Shown here one piece after another: positions 15,159-22,800 of a stretch of DNA of 37,609 nt. Numbering within the stretch: the stretch's first letter is position 1; every line of letters starts with the position of its first letter. The DNA comes from Bacteroidales bacterium (lineage in GTDB: Bacteria; Bacteroidota; Bacteroidia; Bacteroidales; UBA7960). Where the stretch lies: positions 1 to 37,609 of the forward strand of contig SKTQ01000063.1 of NCBI GenBank assembly GCA_007122505.1, in the 5' to 3' direction. The notes beneath the pieces were generated by a model. That model searched no databases and was not told the DNA's origin. It was given only the letters and a program-made list of their open reading frames with translations. The position numbers and the translations under genes were made by a program.

Positions 15159-16139
15159 TTAAATCAATGCGGCAGCATATTGAAATGTGGCCGGAAGTCC
15201 GCCGGTATGCCAAAAAAGGATATTGGTATCCGGATGTATCAGTTGGTTTTGGGTCTGGTGCATCAATGCGTAAAATGCACGCCCGGTATATACAGGATCA
15301 AGCAATATTCCTTCCGAGCCGGCCAGTGCAAGTATGGCTTTTTTTTCATGGTCGGTGAGTACTCCATAGCCCGGTTTTTCATAACCCTCCAGCAGCTTCA
15401 AATCGTTCTCGTCCACCTCGGTATGCAAACCGAAACGTTCCCGGGCTTCATAGATAATACTGCTGACCATTTCTCCCGGGCTTTTACCCCCGGTTGGTTC
15501 TTTGTCGATGCGCACCGGCATAAGCCCGGACGGCAAGCCATACATCGCTTTCCCCATGGCAATTCCGGCCTGCATACCCCCTGAGCTCGACGCAAAGAAA
15601 ATATAATCAATCTTCAGGTTGAGTGTTTTCAATTGCTGCTGTAGCTCCTGGGTTGCTTCCACGTAGCCCAGCGCCCCTGTGGCATTGGAGCCCCCATAGG
15701 GGATAAGATAAGGGCGTTTTCCGGTTGATCGCAACTTTTCAACCAGCAATTCCGCATCCTCTCCCTTACGCTTTTCACCGGTATAGTGAATATGGGCACC
15801 AAATAAGCTGGAAAGCAACAAATTCCCGCTTTTTACCTTTGGCTCTGTCCCTCCGAGCATCAGGTGGCACTCCAGCCCTGCCATGGCGCAGGCCGCGGCA
15901 GTTTGCCGGCAATGATTGGATTGTTGCGCCCCGGATGCGACTACCGTATCAGCACCCTGCTGAAAAGCCTCTCCAACAAGATATTCAAGCTTTCGGGTCT
16001 TGTTTCCCCCGGAAGCCAGCCCCGTATGATCGTCTCTTTTGATAAACACCCGGTAGCCGGATGTATATTTTCTGGAAAAATGCCTGAGTTCATGGAGCGG
16101 GGTCGGCAGGAATCCCAGGGGATATTTTTTTATTTTCAT
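15159..16139 (-). CDS. PLP-dependent D-cysteine desulfhydrase / ACC deaminase family enzyme
   Basis: This fold-type II pyridoxal-phosphate enzyme has the family start PLGFLPTPLHEL, the substrate loop IKRDDHTGLASGGNKTRKLEYL with the cofactor lysine Lys47, and the motif SGAQQSNHCRQTAAACA. The central SSSGGMQAGIAMG stretch binds phosphate of the cofactor. Members degrade D-cysteine to pyruvate, sulfide and ammonia or deaminate 1-aminocyclopropane-1-carboxylate; sequence alone does not separate them. I use the ATG at 16137-16139 (326 residues); starts at 16172 or 16217 would add 11 or 26 residues without family similarity. It follows the SLC13 transporter gene closely, so co-transcription is possible. 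Confidence 0.88.
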   Translation of the reverse strand: MKIKKYPLGFLPTPLHELRHFSRKYTSGYRVFIKRDDHTGLASGGNKTRKLEYLVGEAFQQGADTVVASGAQQSNHCRQTAAACAMAGLECHLMLGGTEPKVKSGNLLLSSLFGAHIHYTGEKRKGEDAELLVEKLRSTGKRPYLIPYGGSNATGALGYVEATQELQQQLKTLNLKIDYIFFASSSGGMQAGIAMGKAMYGLPSGLMPVRIDKEPTGGKSPGEMVSSIIYEARERFGLHTEVDENDLKLLEGYEKPGYGVLTDHEKKAILALAGSEGILLDPVYTGRAFYALMHQTQNQLIHPDTNILFWHTGGLPATFQYAAALI

Positions 16140-16241
16140 TTTGATTTGATGATTGAGTTGCTTGTCAGCCATTTTTTTGATTAGGGATTCATGCAGGCAT
16201 ATTGGCAAACAGATCATCCCGTATATGGCAACTGTCTGATT

Positions 16242-18596
16242 TTACAATGGCCAGAATATAGGTAGCAGGATCATTACCACCACCATTACCACCAGGGTGA
16301 GTGGCACACCTACTTTGATGTAGTGACTAAACTTATAGCCACCCGGTCCCATTACCAGGAGGTTTGCGGGGTGCGACAGCGGGCTCATGAAGCAGGCGGC
16401 GGCGGCCATGGCAATGGCCATCATCATGGCCTGGGGTGATATTCCATAGTTGCCGGCAGCTTCAAGGGCAATGGGTGCCATGATCACCACCAGTGCGGGT
16501 GGTGGTATGGCGAGGGTCGCCAAAGCCGTGAACAAGTAAAGTCCTGCGATAACGCCCCATGGTCCAATGGTGCCAAAAACGCCAACAACCCAGCCCGCCA
16601 CCAGGCTTGCAGCTCCGGTTTCCTGCATGGCCGTTCCCAGGGGCAACATCCCGGCAATCAGGAATACCGCCCGCCACTCAATGGCACGGTAGGCTTCTTC
16701 CATCTTTAAGCAGCCGGTAAGTACCATCAGTGCAATGCCGATCACTGCTGCGATGGCAAGAGGAACAAATCCCAGCAGAACAGGTGTCAGGATGCCCGCC
16801 ATCACCAGCACCGAGGTGAGTGCTTTGTTGGTTCGCATTGGCTGTCCAACCATTTGTGTCAGCATGATGAAGTCCGGTTCACTGCCAATCAATTCCAGCT
16901 TTTCCCTGCGGCCATATAACAGGAGGGCTTCACCAAAGCGCAAAGGCAGGTCATGCAGGTTTGTCCGGTAGGCCCTGCCTTCTCTCCATATGGCCAAAAC
17001 GGTTAAACCGTATTTTTTTCTGAAATTGATCTCCCTGAGTGTTTTCCCTGCCAGGAGTGATCGTGGTGCCAGCACGACCTCTGCCATCTGGATGTCTTCC
17101 GACTCCAGGCTTTGTACCCCGGGAGGTGTCTCTTCCAGTATTTGAAGGTCCTTCAGTCCGCGTAAAAGGGGCAGGTCTCTTACATCTCCCTTTACAACCA
17201 GATGTTCTTCATGCTCAAATGACTGACCAGGTGCATAAGCATTTAAAGTTCCGTCTTCCGAAAGGCTGCCCAGCACGGTTAATCCAAAGGCACTGCCAAT
17301 CTGGCTTTCAGCAATGGCTCGTTCAAACAGGTCGGTGTCTTCGGTTACTTCCATCAAAAACAAGACTTCATGTAACCTGTATTCCTCAATAAGCGCATCC
17401 GAAGACACCTTAACCGGTGGGGATATCTTTTCTTCCTTTTCGAGAATTGCAATCCGCTCTTGTGGGCCCTGGATCAGCAAGGTGTCGCCTGCCTGTAACA
17501 CCATGTCGTGAAGCATGGAGCGTTGCGTCCGGTCTTCTTTTTTAAGCGCCAGAACGTTTATTCCAAGCCTTTTGCGGAAATCGGTGTCGCGCAGGCGTTT
17601 GCCGGCAAACTCCGATTGCTCCGGGATTTGGGCTTCAAAGATCTGCAGTTCATATTGCAGCAGGTTCTCCATGTTTACACCGGATTCATCGGGTAGCAGA
17701 ACCTTCCATTGTTTCATGGCCGTCAGGGTGTCCAGGCGACCCTGAACGTGTAGTTTGTCGTTGGCTTCAATGGTTGTTTGCGGGCCTGGGTCGAGAATGT
17801 TGATATTGCTGCGGATAATGGACAATACATTAAGTCCCAGACCTGCCCGAAGCCTGCTGTCCTCAAGCGTTTTGCCAACCAGCTGGGATGTTGGCCGCAC
17901 ATGAACCATGAAGGTCCTTTCCTGGAGAGCATAAGCGGCCTGTAATGTTTTTCCAGCCTGCCTGCTGGTTTCTCCGATCACGTCCTTCTTTGGCAGCAAC
18001 AATCTGCCGAAGAAAGCCACAAAAATTACACCTCCCAGCAAAGCACCCAGTCCTACCGGGGTATAGTCGAACAAGCGGAAAGGCGTTTCGCCTGCATCCT
18101 CCAATGCATAACTGATCAAAAGATTGGGTGGTGTGCCAATGAGTGTGGTAAGACCACCCAACAGGCAGCCATAGGCAAGGGGCATCAGCAGCCGGGAAGG
18201 TGGTGTATTGGTCGACCGGGCCAAATCCATCACCACCGGCAGCATCAGGGCAGCAACACCGATGTTGTTCATGAATGCCGACATGAATCCTGATGACAGC
18301 ATGATCATGATGATGAGCCTGATCTCACTATGTCCTGCAAGATATATCAGTTGCCGTCCTATGATCCTCGCTACACCCGTCTGATAGAGTGCCGCACTCA
18401 GAATAAACATGGCCCATACGGTGATGACGGCAGGATTGCTGAAGCCGGCCAGGGCCTGGTGTGGAGTGAGCAAGCCGGTAAAGGCCAGCGTCCCAATAAC
18501 CAGCAGCGCGACAATATCCATACGTATCCACCCGGTGAAAAAAAACACCAACGCCACCCCCAGTATGGAAAAAACAATAAGTATTTCTACAGTCAT
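16242..18596 (-). CDS. SLC13-family anion permease with four RCK_C domains
   Basis: The 784-residue inner-membrane protein belongs to the DASS/SLC13 group of sodium-coupled carboxylate or sulfate transporters. The N-terminal membrane half (about 1-205) has the helix-turn segments FMNNIGVAALMLPV and TLIGTPPNLL, and the C-terminal half (about 590-784) ends with SPLSHPANLLVMGPGGYKF. Between them are four repeats of a TrkA-C (RCK_C) domain at about 226-300, 316-388, 410-480 and 503-575, each with a pattern like GKTLREINFRKKYGLTVLAI. Two such domains are usual, so the protein is longer than most relatives. RCK_C domains bind small ligands and may gate transport. The substrate is not evident. Confidence 0.93.
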   Translation of the reverse strand: MTVEILIVFSILGVALVFFFTGWIRMDIVALLVIGTLAFTGLLTPHQALAGFSNPAVITVWAMFILSAALYQTGVARIIGRQLIYLAGHSEIRLIIMIMLSSGFMSAFMNNIGVAALMLPVVMDLARSTNTPPSRLLMPLAYGCLLGGLTTLIGTPPNLLISYALEDAGETPFRLFDYTPVGLGALLGGVIFVAFFGRLLLPKKDVIGETSRQAGKTLQAAYALQERTFMVHVRPTSQLVGKTLEDSRLRAGLGLNVLSIIRSNINILDPGPQTTIEANDKLHVQGRLDTLTAMKQWKVLLPDESGVNMENLLQYELQIFEAQIPEQSEFAGKRLRDTDFRKRLGINVLALKKEDRTQRSMLHDMVLQAGDTLLIQGPQERIAILEKEEKISPPVKVSSDALIEEYRLHEVLFLMEVTEDTDLFERAIAESQIGSAFGLTVLGSLSEDGTLNAYAPGQSFEHEEHLVVKGDVRDLPLLRGLKDLQILEETPPGVQSLESEDIQMAEVVLAPRSLLAGKTLREINFRKKYGLTVLAIWREGRAYRTNLHDLPLRFGEALLLYGRREKLELIGSEPDFIMLTQMVGQPMRTNKALTSVLVMAGILTPVLLGFVPLAIAAVIGIALMVLTGCLKMEEAYRAIEWRAVFLIAGMLPLGTAMQETGAASLVAGWVVGVFGTIGPWGVIAGLYLFTALATLAIPPPALVVIMAPIALEAAGNYGISPQAMMMAIAMAAAACFMSPLSHPANLLVMGPGGYKFSHYIKVGVPLTLVVMVVVMILLPIFWPL

Positions 18597-18616
18597 TGGC
18601 AGGTCATTAAGCTTGG

Positions 18617-19165
18617 TTATGGTGTATCAGGTTTGGAAAATCTCTCTTGAGCCTCGCGGAATATTTCCAGGTCTTTTTCTGCAAAGAGCACCAACCTGAT
18701 GAGCCGAACATTTTTTAACTCAGGAATGGTGTTCATGATGGTTTCAATGGCAATGCCTGCAGCCTCTTTTATGGGGAATCCGAAGATCCCGGTGGAAATT
18801 GCAGGGAAAGCAATGGATTGAAGTCCGTGTTTATCAGCCAGCCGGATTGCATTCCGGTAGCAGTCGGCCAGCAGTTGGTCTTCGGGTTTGTCGCGTCCGT
18901 AAACAGGCCCAAGGCAATGGATCACATGTTTGTTTGGAAGCTTGTGTGCACCGGTAATTACAGCCTGCCCCGGTTTTATCGGGGCCAATGGCCGGCATTC
19001 TTTTTCCAGGCCCGGACCGGCAGCCCGGTGTATGGCTCCGGCAACTCCGCCACCTGTTCGGAGCTGCGCATTGGCTGCGTTAACCACTGCATCTGTATCG
19101 GGCTGATGGGCAATATCACCACGGATCAGCTCCAGTCTTGTATTTCCTGTTGTTTTGTTTTCCAT
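18617..19165 (-). CDS. Macro-domain protein (O-acetyl-ADP-ribose deacetylase type)
   Basis: The 182-residue protein is a single macro domain. The ADP-ribose-binding motifs are clear: DAVVNAANAQLRTGGGVAGAIHRAAG near the N terminus, ITGAHKLPNKHVIHCLGPVYG, and SIAFPAISTGIFGFPIKEAA. This set is typical of YmdB-type macro domains, which hydrolyse O-acetyl-ADP-ribose or remove ADP-ribose from modified proteins or nucleic acid. It starts a minus-strand cluster and ends 20 bases before the SLC13 permease gene, which suggests co-transcription. There is no other ADP-ribosylation gene in view, so its partner is unknown. Confidence 0.93.
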   Translation of the reverse strand: MENKTTGNTRLELIRGDIAHQPDTDAVVNAANAQLRTGGGVAGAIHRAAGPGLEKECRPLAPIKPGQAVITGAHKLPNKHVIHCLGPVYGRDKPEDQLLADCYRNAIRLADKHGLQSIAFPAISTGIFGFPIKEAAGIAIETIMNTIPELKNVRLIRLVLFAEKDLEIFREAQERFSKPDTP

Positions 19166-19189
19166 AAAGACATGCTGTTTTCCATATCA

Positions 19190-19210
19190 AGCATGACATT
19201 GTTTCATGCT
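19190..19210. promoter_or_regulatory. Operator-like palindrome between divergent genes
   Basis: AGCATGA (19190-19196) and TCATGCT (19204-19210) form a perfect 7-bp inverted repeat with a 7-base spacer between the macro-domain gene and the EamA transporter gene. It could be a regulator site or a small hairpin. Confidence 0.3.
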
Positions 19211-19256
19211 TTTAACCTGTTTTTCAAAAATAAACAAAAAAAATGATCATTTTGGA

Positions 19257-19264
19257 TATCTTTG
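19257..19264 (+). promoter_or_regulatory. Likely -7 box of the EamA transporter gene
   Basis: TATCTTTG fits the Bacteroidota TAnnTTTG consensus and is followed by GCCC, 52 bases before the start codon. A good -33 element at the normal distance is not seen. Confidence 0.4.
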
Positions 19265-19315
19265 CCCACTTCTTATTTCTCAAAAAAATAAGAAAATCAG
19301 CAAAACCGAACATTT

Positions 19316-20245
19316 ATGATGATCAAAAAGGACAACCGACCCCGGGGCATTCACTGGCTGGCGCTGGCAGCTTTGGTACTGGTATGGGGCAGTTCCTTTA
19401 TATTGATCAAGAGAGGTCTGGTGGCCTTTAGCAGTGCAGATGTCGGTGCCCTTCGCATTGCCATTTCCTTTGTGGTTCTTTCACCTCTGCTGGTTACCCA
19501 TCTGAGAAAGGTGCCCCGGCGCAAACTTATCTATTTTGTGCTTGCCGGTATTATCGGTAACGGGTTGCCTCCTTTCCTTTTCGCTATTGCGCAAACAGTG
19601 ATCGACAGCTATATGGCCGGTGTGTTGAATTCGCTCACTCCTTTGTTTACGCTTCTGATCGGTGTGATGTTTTTTGGTATCCGGACCCGGTGGATTAATG
19701 CATTGGGTGTTGCTATCGGACTTGCGGGAGCGGTGGGTTTAATGTATGCTGCCAATGGAAGTGAGATCAACAATGTGTGGTATGGTCTGTTTGCCGTTGC
19801 CGCGGCAGTTTGTTATGCCATAAATATGAACCTTATCAAACGTTATCTTTCGGAATTCAGTGCGCTTACCATCACTTCCGTAGTGTTTATGTTTATCGGC
19901 ATACCCGCTTTGGTGTATCTGTTCACCTGGAGCGAGATGATCCCTGTTCTGGAAAGCCATCCCCGTGGCTGGGAAAGCCTGGGCTACATCACTATCCTTG
20001 CGGTGGTCGGCACAGCTGTAGCAATGATTATCCACAACTGGCTCATAAAGCAAACCTCACCATTATTTACATCAACGGTCACTTATTTGATGCCGGTGGT
20101 TTCCATTGCTTGGGGTGTTGCCGACGGCGAGGCCTTTTTCTTATTGTATATGCTTTGGATCGCCATAATCCTTGCAGGAGTTTATTTGACGAGTAAGGGG
20201 TATAATCGGAAAAAAATCAGTAACCTGACTCATAATAAAGCCTGA
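19316..20245 (+). CDS. EamA/DMT-family transporter
   Basis: The 309-residue protein shows ten hydrophobic segments in two five-helix halves, the hallmark of drug/metabolite transporters with two EamA domains. Helix 1 includes LALAALVLVWGSSFILIKRGL, and the second half begins near WYGLFAVAAAVCYAINMNLIK, both typical. It ends with a short basic tail (YNRKKISNLTHNKA). Such proteins export amino acids or other small metabolites; the substrate cannot be predicted. Two adjacent ATG codons (19316 and 19319) could start it. It diverges from the macro-domain gene and precedes rplU by 165 bases. Confidence 0.92.
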   Translation: MMIKKDNRPRGIHWLALAALVLVWGSSFILIKRGLVAFSSADVGALRIAISFVVLSPLLVTHLRKVPRRKLIYFVLAGIIGNGLPPFLFAIAQTVIDSYMAGVLNSLTPLFTLLIGVMFFGIRTRWINALGVAIGLAGAVGLMYAANGSEINNVWYGLFAVAAAVCYAINMNLIKRYLSEFSALTITSVVFMFIGIPALVYLFTWSEMIPVLESHPRGWESLGYITILAVVGTAVAMIIHNWLIKQTSPLFTSTVTYLMPVVSIAWGVADGEAFFLLYMLWIAIILAGVYLTSKGYNRKKISNLTHNKA

Positions 20246-20338
20246 TGACTATCGGATCTCTTATGCACCTGAAGATATATGTATTGGTGATCCTTGAACC
20301 ATCTCACCCAATCACCCAAAAAAAGTTTATACCACATG

Positions 20339-20368
20339 TTGTATCATCATAAAAAATGTTTATCTTTG
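20339..20368 (+). promoter_or_regulatory. Promoter of rplU-rpmA
   Basis: A TTG at 20339-20341 and the -7 box TATCTTTG at 20361-20368 are separated by 19 bases, in good agreement with the Bacteroidota vegetative consensus. The downstream GCACCCC and the position 43 bases before the rplU start support it. Confidence 0.7.
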
Positions 20369-20410
20369 CACCCCAATATTCAGAGTGAATCATTTAACGC
20401 ATAATTAGAA

Positions 20411-20722
20411 ATGTACGCAATTGTTGAAATAGGCGGACAGCAGTTCAGGATCGAAAAAGATCAGAAGCTGTTTGTAAATCTGCTGGACAGTGAAGCGGGC
20501 AGCGATCTTGAAATCGACAAGGTGATGCTGCTGGCCGACGGAGATGATATCAAGGTGGGTACCCCACTGGTGGATGGTGTAAAGGTGAAAGCGAAAATAC
20601 TTGATCATGTGAAAGCAGACAAGATATTGGTTTTCAAGAAGAAAAGGAGGAAGGGCTATCAGAAGATGAATGGTCATCGCCAGCCTATGACCCAGATACA
20701 GATCGAAGAGATCACCGCCTAA
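20411..20722 (+). CDS. rplU: 50S ribosomal protein L21
   Basis: L21 binds 23S rRNA in the large subunit. The 103-residue protein starts MYAIVEIGGQQFRIEKDQ and contains the conserved LLADGDDIKVGTPLVDGVKV and the C-terminal basic motif KRRKGYQKMNGHRQPMTQIQIE. Length and sequence are normal. It is followed after 29 bases by rpmA, the universal partner gene. Confidence 0.98.
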   Translation: MYAIVEIGGQQFRIEKDQKLFVNLLDSEAGSDLEIDKVMLLADGDDIKVGTPLVDGVKVKAKILDHVKADKILVFKKKRRKGYQKMNGHRQPMTQIQIEEITA

Positions 20723-20751
20723 AACATTAGCAATCGAAAAAGTAAACAACT

Positions 20752-21150
20752 ATGGCACACAAGAAAGGAGTTGGTAGCTCACGTAACGGTCGCGAATCCC
20801 ACAGCAAGAGGCTTGGTGTAAAAATATTCGGCGGCTCTTTCGCCACAGCAGGTAACATTATTGTCCGGCAGCGTGGTACGCAACACTATCCCGGGCTCAA
20901 TGTAGGCATGGGGAAAGACCATACTTTGTATGCGCTCGTGGACGGAACGGTTGAATTCAAAAGAAAAACGGGAAACAAATCCTTCGTTTACGTAAATCCG
21001 CTTGAGGATGTAGTTGTGGAGGAAAAGGTTGAAAAACAACCGGTCGCGGTGAAACCCGAAAAATCTGTTCCCGAAACAGTCGTCGCAGAAGCCTCATCCG
21101 AAGAAGCTGAAACAGAAGAAAAGGCAGAGACCAAAGAGGAAAAAGAATAA
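20752..21150 (+). CDS. rpmA: 50S ribosomal protein L27 with a C-terminal extension
   Basis: L27 reaches the peptidyl-transferase centre with its N-terminal tail. Residues 1-85 are standard: MAHKKGVGSSRNGRESHSKR, IIVRQRGTQHYPGLNVGMGKD and TLYALVDGTVEFKRK. The protein is 132 residues, about 45 longer than usual, because of a tail of Glu, Lys, Ala and Val (EEKVEKQPVAVKPEKSVPE and EEAETEEKAETKEEKE) that should be disordered. No N-terminal cleavable extension is present. The frame of the tail is in continuity with the core, so it is not a frameshift. Confidence 0.97.
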   Translation: MAHKKGVGSSRNGRESHSKRLGVKIFGGSFATAGNIIVRQRGTQHYPGLNVGMGKDHTLYALVDGTVEFKRKTGNKSFVYVNPLEDVVVEEKVEKQPVAVKPEKSVPETVVAEASSEEAETEEKAETKEEKE

Positions 21151-21200
21151 AAAAAACCTCATATCAGGGTTTTGACAAACAGTCGAACCCACAATACAGA

Positions 21201-21225
21201 ATCCTGCCACGGCAGGATTTTTTTT
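21201..21225 (+). terminator. Terminator of rplU-rpmA
   Basis: ATCCTGC (21201-21207) and GCAGGAT (21212-21218) form a stem with a 4-base loop that is followed by a run of T up to 21225. It lies about 50 bases after the rpmA stop. Confidence 0.9.
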
Positions 21226-21242
21226 ATGATGCAATTTCTTAG

Positions 21243-21250
21243 TAAATTTG
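21243..21250 (+). promoter_or_regulatory. Possible -7 box of serS
   Basis: TAAATTTG matches TAnnTTTG and is followed by GCACCACC. It would give a leader of about 160 bases before serS. The -33 element is not clear, so this is tentative. Confidence 0.4.
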
Positions 21251-21417
21251 GCACCACCGTAAAGATAAAAAGCAGCAAATTAAAACTGTACAAGTCTTAG
21301 ATGCCATGCATGCCGGCCGGCTTCGTTTTCCGAAAAATCAAAACGAAAACAACAAGCATCCATCATGCAAAAAATAAAAGAATAAAAAACTTTGTTAAAC
21401 GATGAATTGATCATCTC

Positions 21418-22689
21418 ATGATAGATATACAATTGATCAGGGATAACAGTGCGGAAGTGATCCGCCGTTATGAAGTGAGGAACTTTGATGCCACCGCACC
21501 GGTCAACAGGATCAAAGAACTGGATGCCACCAGGCGTCAAACCCAGAAACAGCTTGATGATACGCTCGCTGAAAGCAATGCCCTTGCGCGTGACATCGGG
21601 CAGCTGTTTAAATCAGGCCGCGGAAATGAGGCGGCCGCACTGAAGGAAAAGTCCCTGTTGTTAAAGCAGCGGGCAAAAGACCTGCAGGAGCAGCTGGATA
21701 TTGCGGCCAATGAGCTGTCTGAAGTTATGACGAGCCTGCCCATGCTGCCACACCATTCTGTGCCTGCCGGTAAAACAGAAACAGATAACGAGGTCATTCA
21801 CCAGGAAGGAGAATTGCCCGAACTCTTTAAAGATGCCGTTCCCCACTGGGAGCTGGCCGGAAAATACGACATTATCGATTTTGAGGGAGGCACAAAAGTA
21901 ACCGGATCCGGTTTCCCCATATACAAGGGAAAGGGTGCCCGATTGCAGCGTGCCCTTATTTCTTTTTTTCTTGATGAAGCCGTTAAAGCAGGGTATACAG
22001 AATACCAGCCGCCACTCCTCGTAAACGCCGAATCTGCCTTTGGCACAGGACAGCTCCCCGATAAGGACGGACAGATGTATCATGTACCATCCGACAACCT
22101 TTACCTCATTCCAACCTCTGAGGTGCCGGTTACAAATATTTTCAGGGATATGATCCTTAACGAAAATGAATTGCCCGTGAAATGTACCGCTTATTCAGTG
22201 TGTTTCCGCAGAGAAGCAGGCTCTTACGGTAAGGATGTCAGGGGGCTCAACAGGCTTCATCAGTTTGATAAAGTGGAGATTGTGCAGGTGACCCACCCCG
22301 AAAAAAGTTACCAGGCACTGGATGAAATGGTGAGTTATGTAACCACATTGTTGCAAAAACTGGAGCTTCCATTTCGGGTCGCCAGGCTTTGCGGTGGTGA
22401 CCTTGGCTTTGCTGCCGCACTGACCTACGACATGGAAGTGTATTCAGCAGCCCAGGAACGATGGCTGGAAGTAAGCTCCATCTCCAACTTTGAAACCTAC
22501 CAGGCCCAAAGGATGAAATTGCGCTTTCGTTCGCAGGAGGGAAAAAACCTGCTGGCACACACCCTTAACGGCAGCGCCCTGGCATTGCCGCGCATCATGG
22601 CGGCCCTGCTGGAAAACAACCAGTCGGAAGAAGGAATTCATATTCCAAAAGCACTTCAGGCATATACCGGCTTTGCACGGATCAGTTAA
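21418..22689 (+). CDS. serS: Seryl-tRNA synthetase
   Basis: This class II aminoacyl-tRNA synthetase charges tRNA-Ser with serine. The 423-residue protein has the N-terminal two-helix coiled-coil arm that grips the tRNA (about residues 30-105), then the catalytic domain. Class II motif 2 is at FRREAGSYGKDVRGLNRLHQ followed by FDKVE, and motif 3 at GSALALPRIMAALLENNQ. The serine-pocket segment LIPTSEVPVTN is also conserved. Length is normal. It is preceded by the rpmA terminator and a long leader region, so it has its own promoter, and is followed by a TPR protein gene after 111 bases. Confidence 0.98.
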   Translation: MIDIQLIRDNSAEVIRRYEVRNFDATAPVNRIKELDATRRQTQKQLDDTLAESNALARDIGQLFKSGRGNEAAALKEKSLLLKQRAKDLQEQLDIAANELSEVMTSLPMLPHHSVPAGKTETDNEVIHQEGELPELFKDAVPHWELAGKYDIIDFEGGTKVTGSGFPIYKGKGARLQRALISFFLDEAVKAGYTEYQPPLLVNAESAFGTGQLPDKDGQMYHVPSDNLYLIPTSEVPVTNIFRDMILNENELPVKCTAYSVCFRREAGSYGKDVRGLNRLHQFDKVEIVQVTHPEKSYQALDEMVSYVTTLLQKLELPFRVARLCGGDLGFAAALTYDMEVYSAAQERWLEVSSISNFETYQAQRMKLRFRSQEGKNLLAHTLNGSALALPRIMAALLENNQSEEGIHIPKALQAYTGFARIS

Positions 22690-22800
22690 CCGGATCAGCA
22701 ATCATTGGCATTGTTTCCGGTTAAAACAAATACGTGTGCTTTCACGTTCCATTTACGGTACCATTTAAGCATGTTTTTTCATCATAGAATATTTGCAGTT

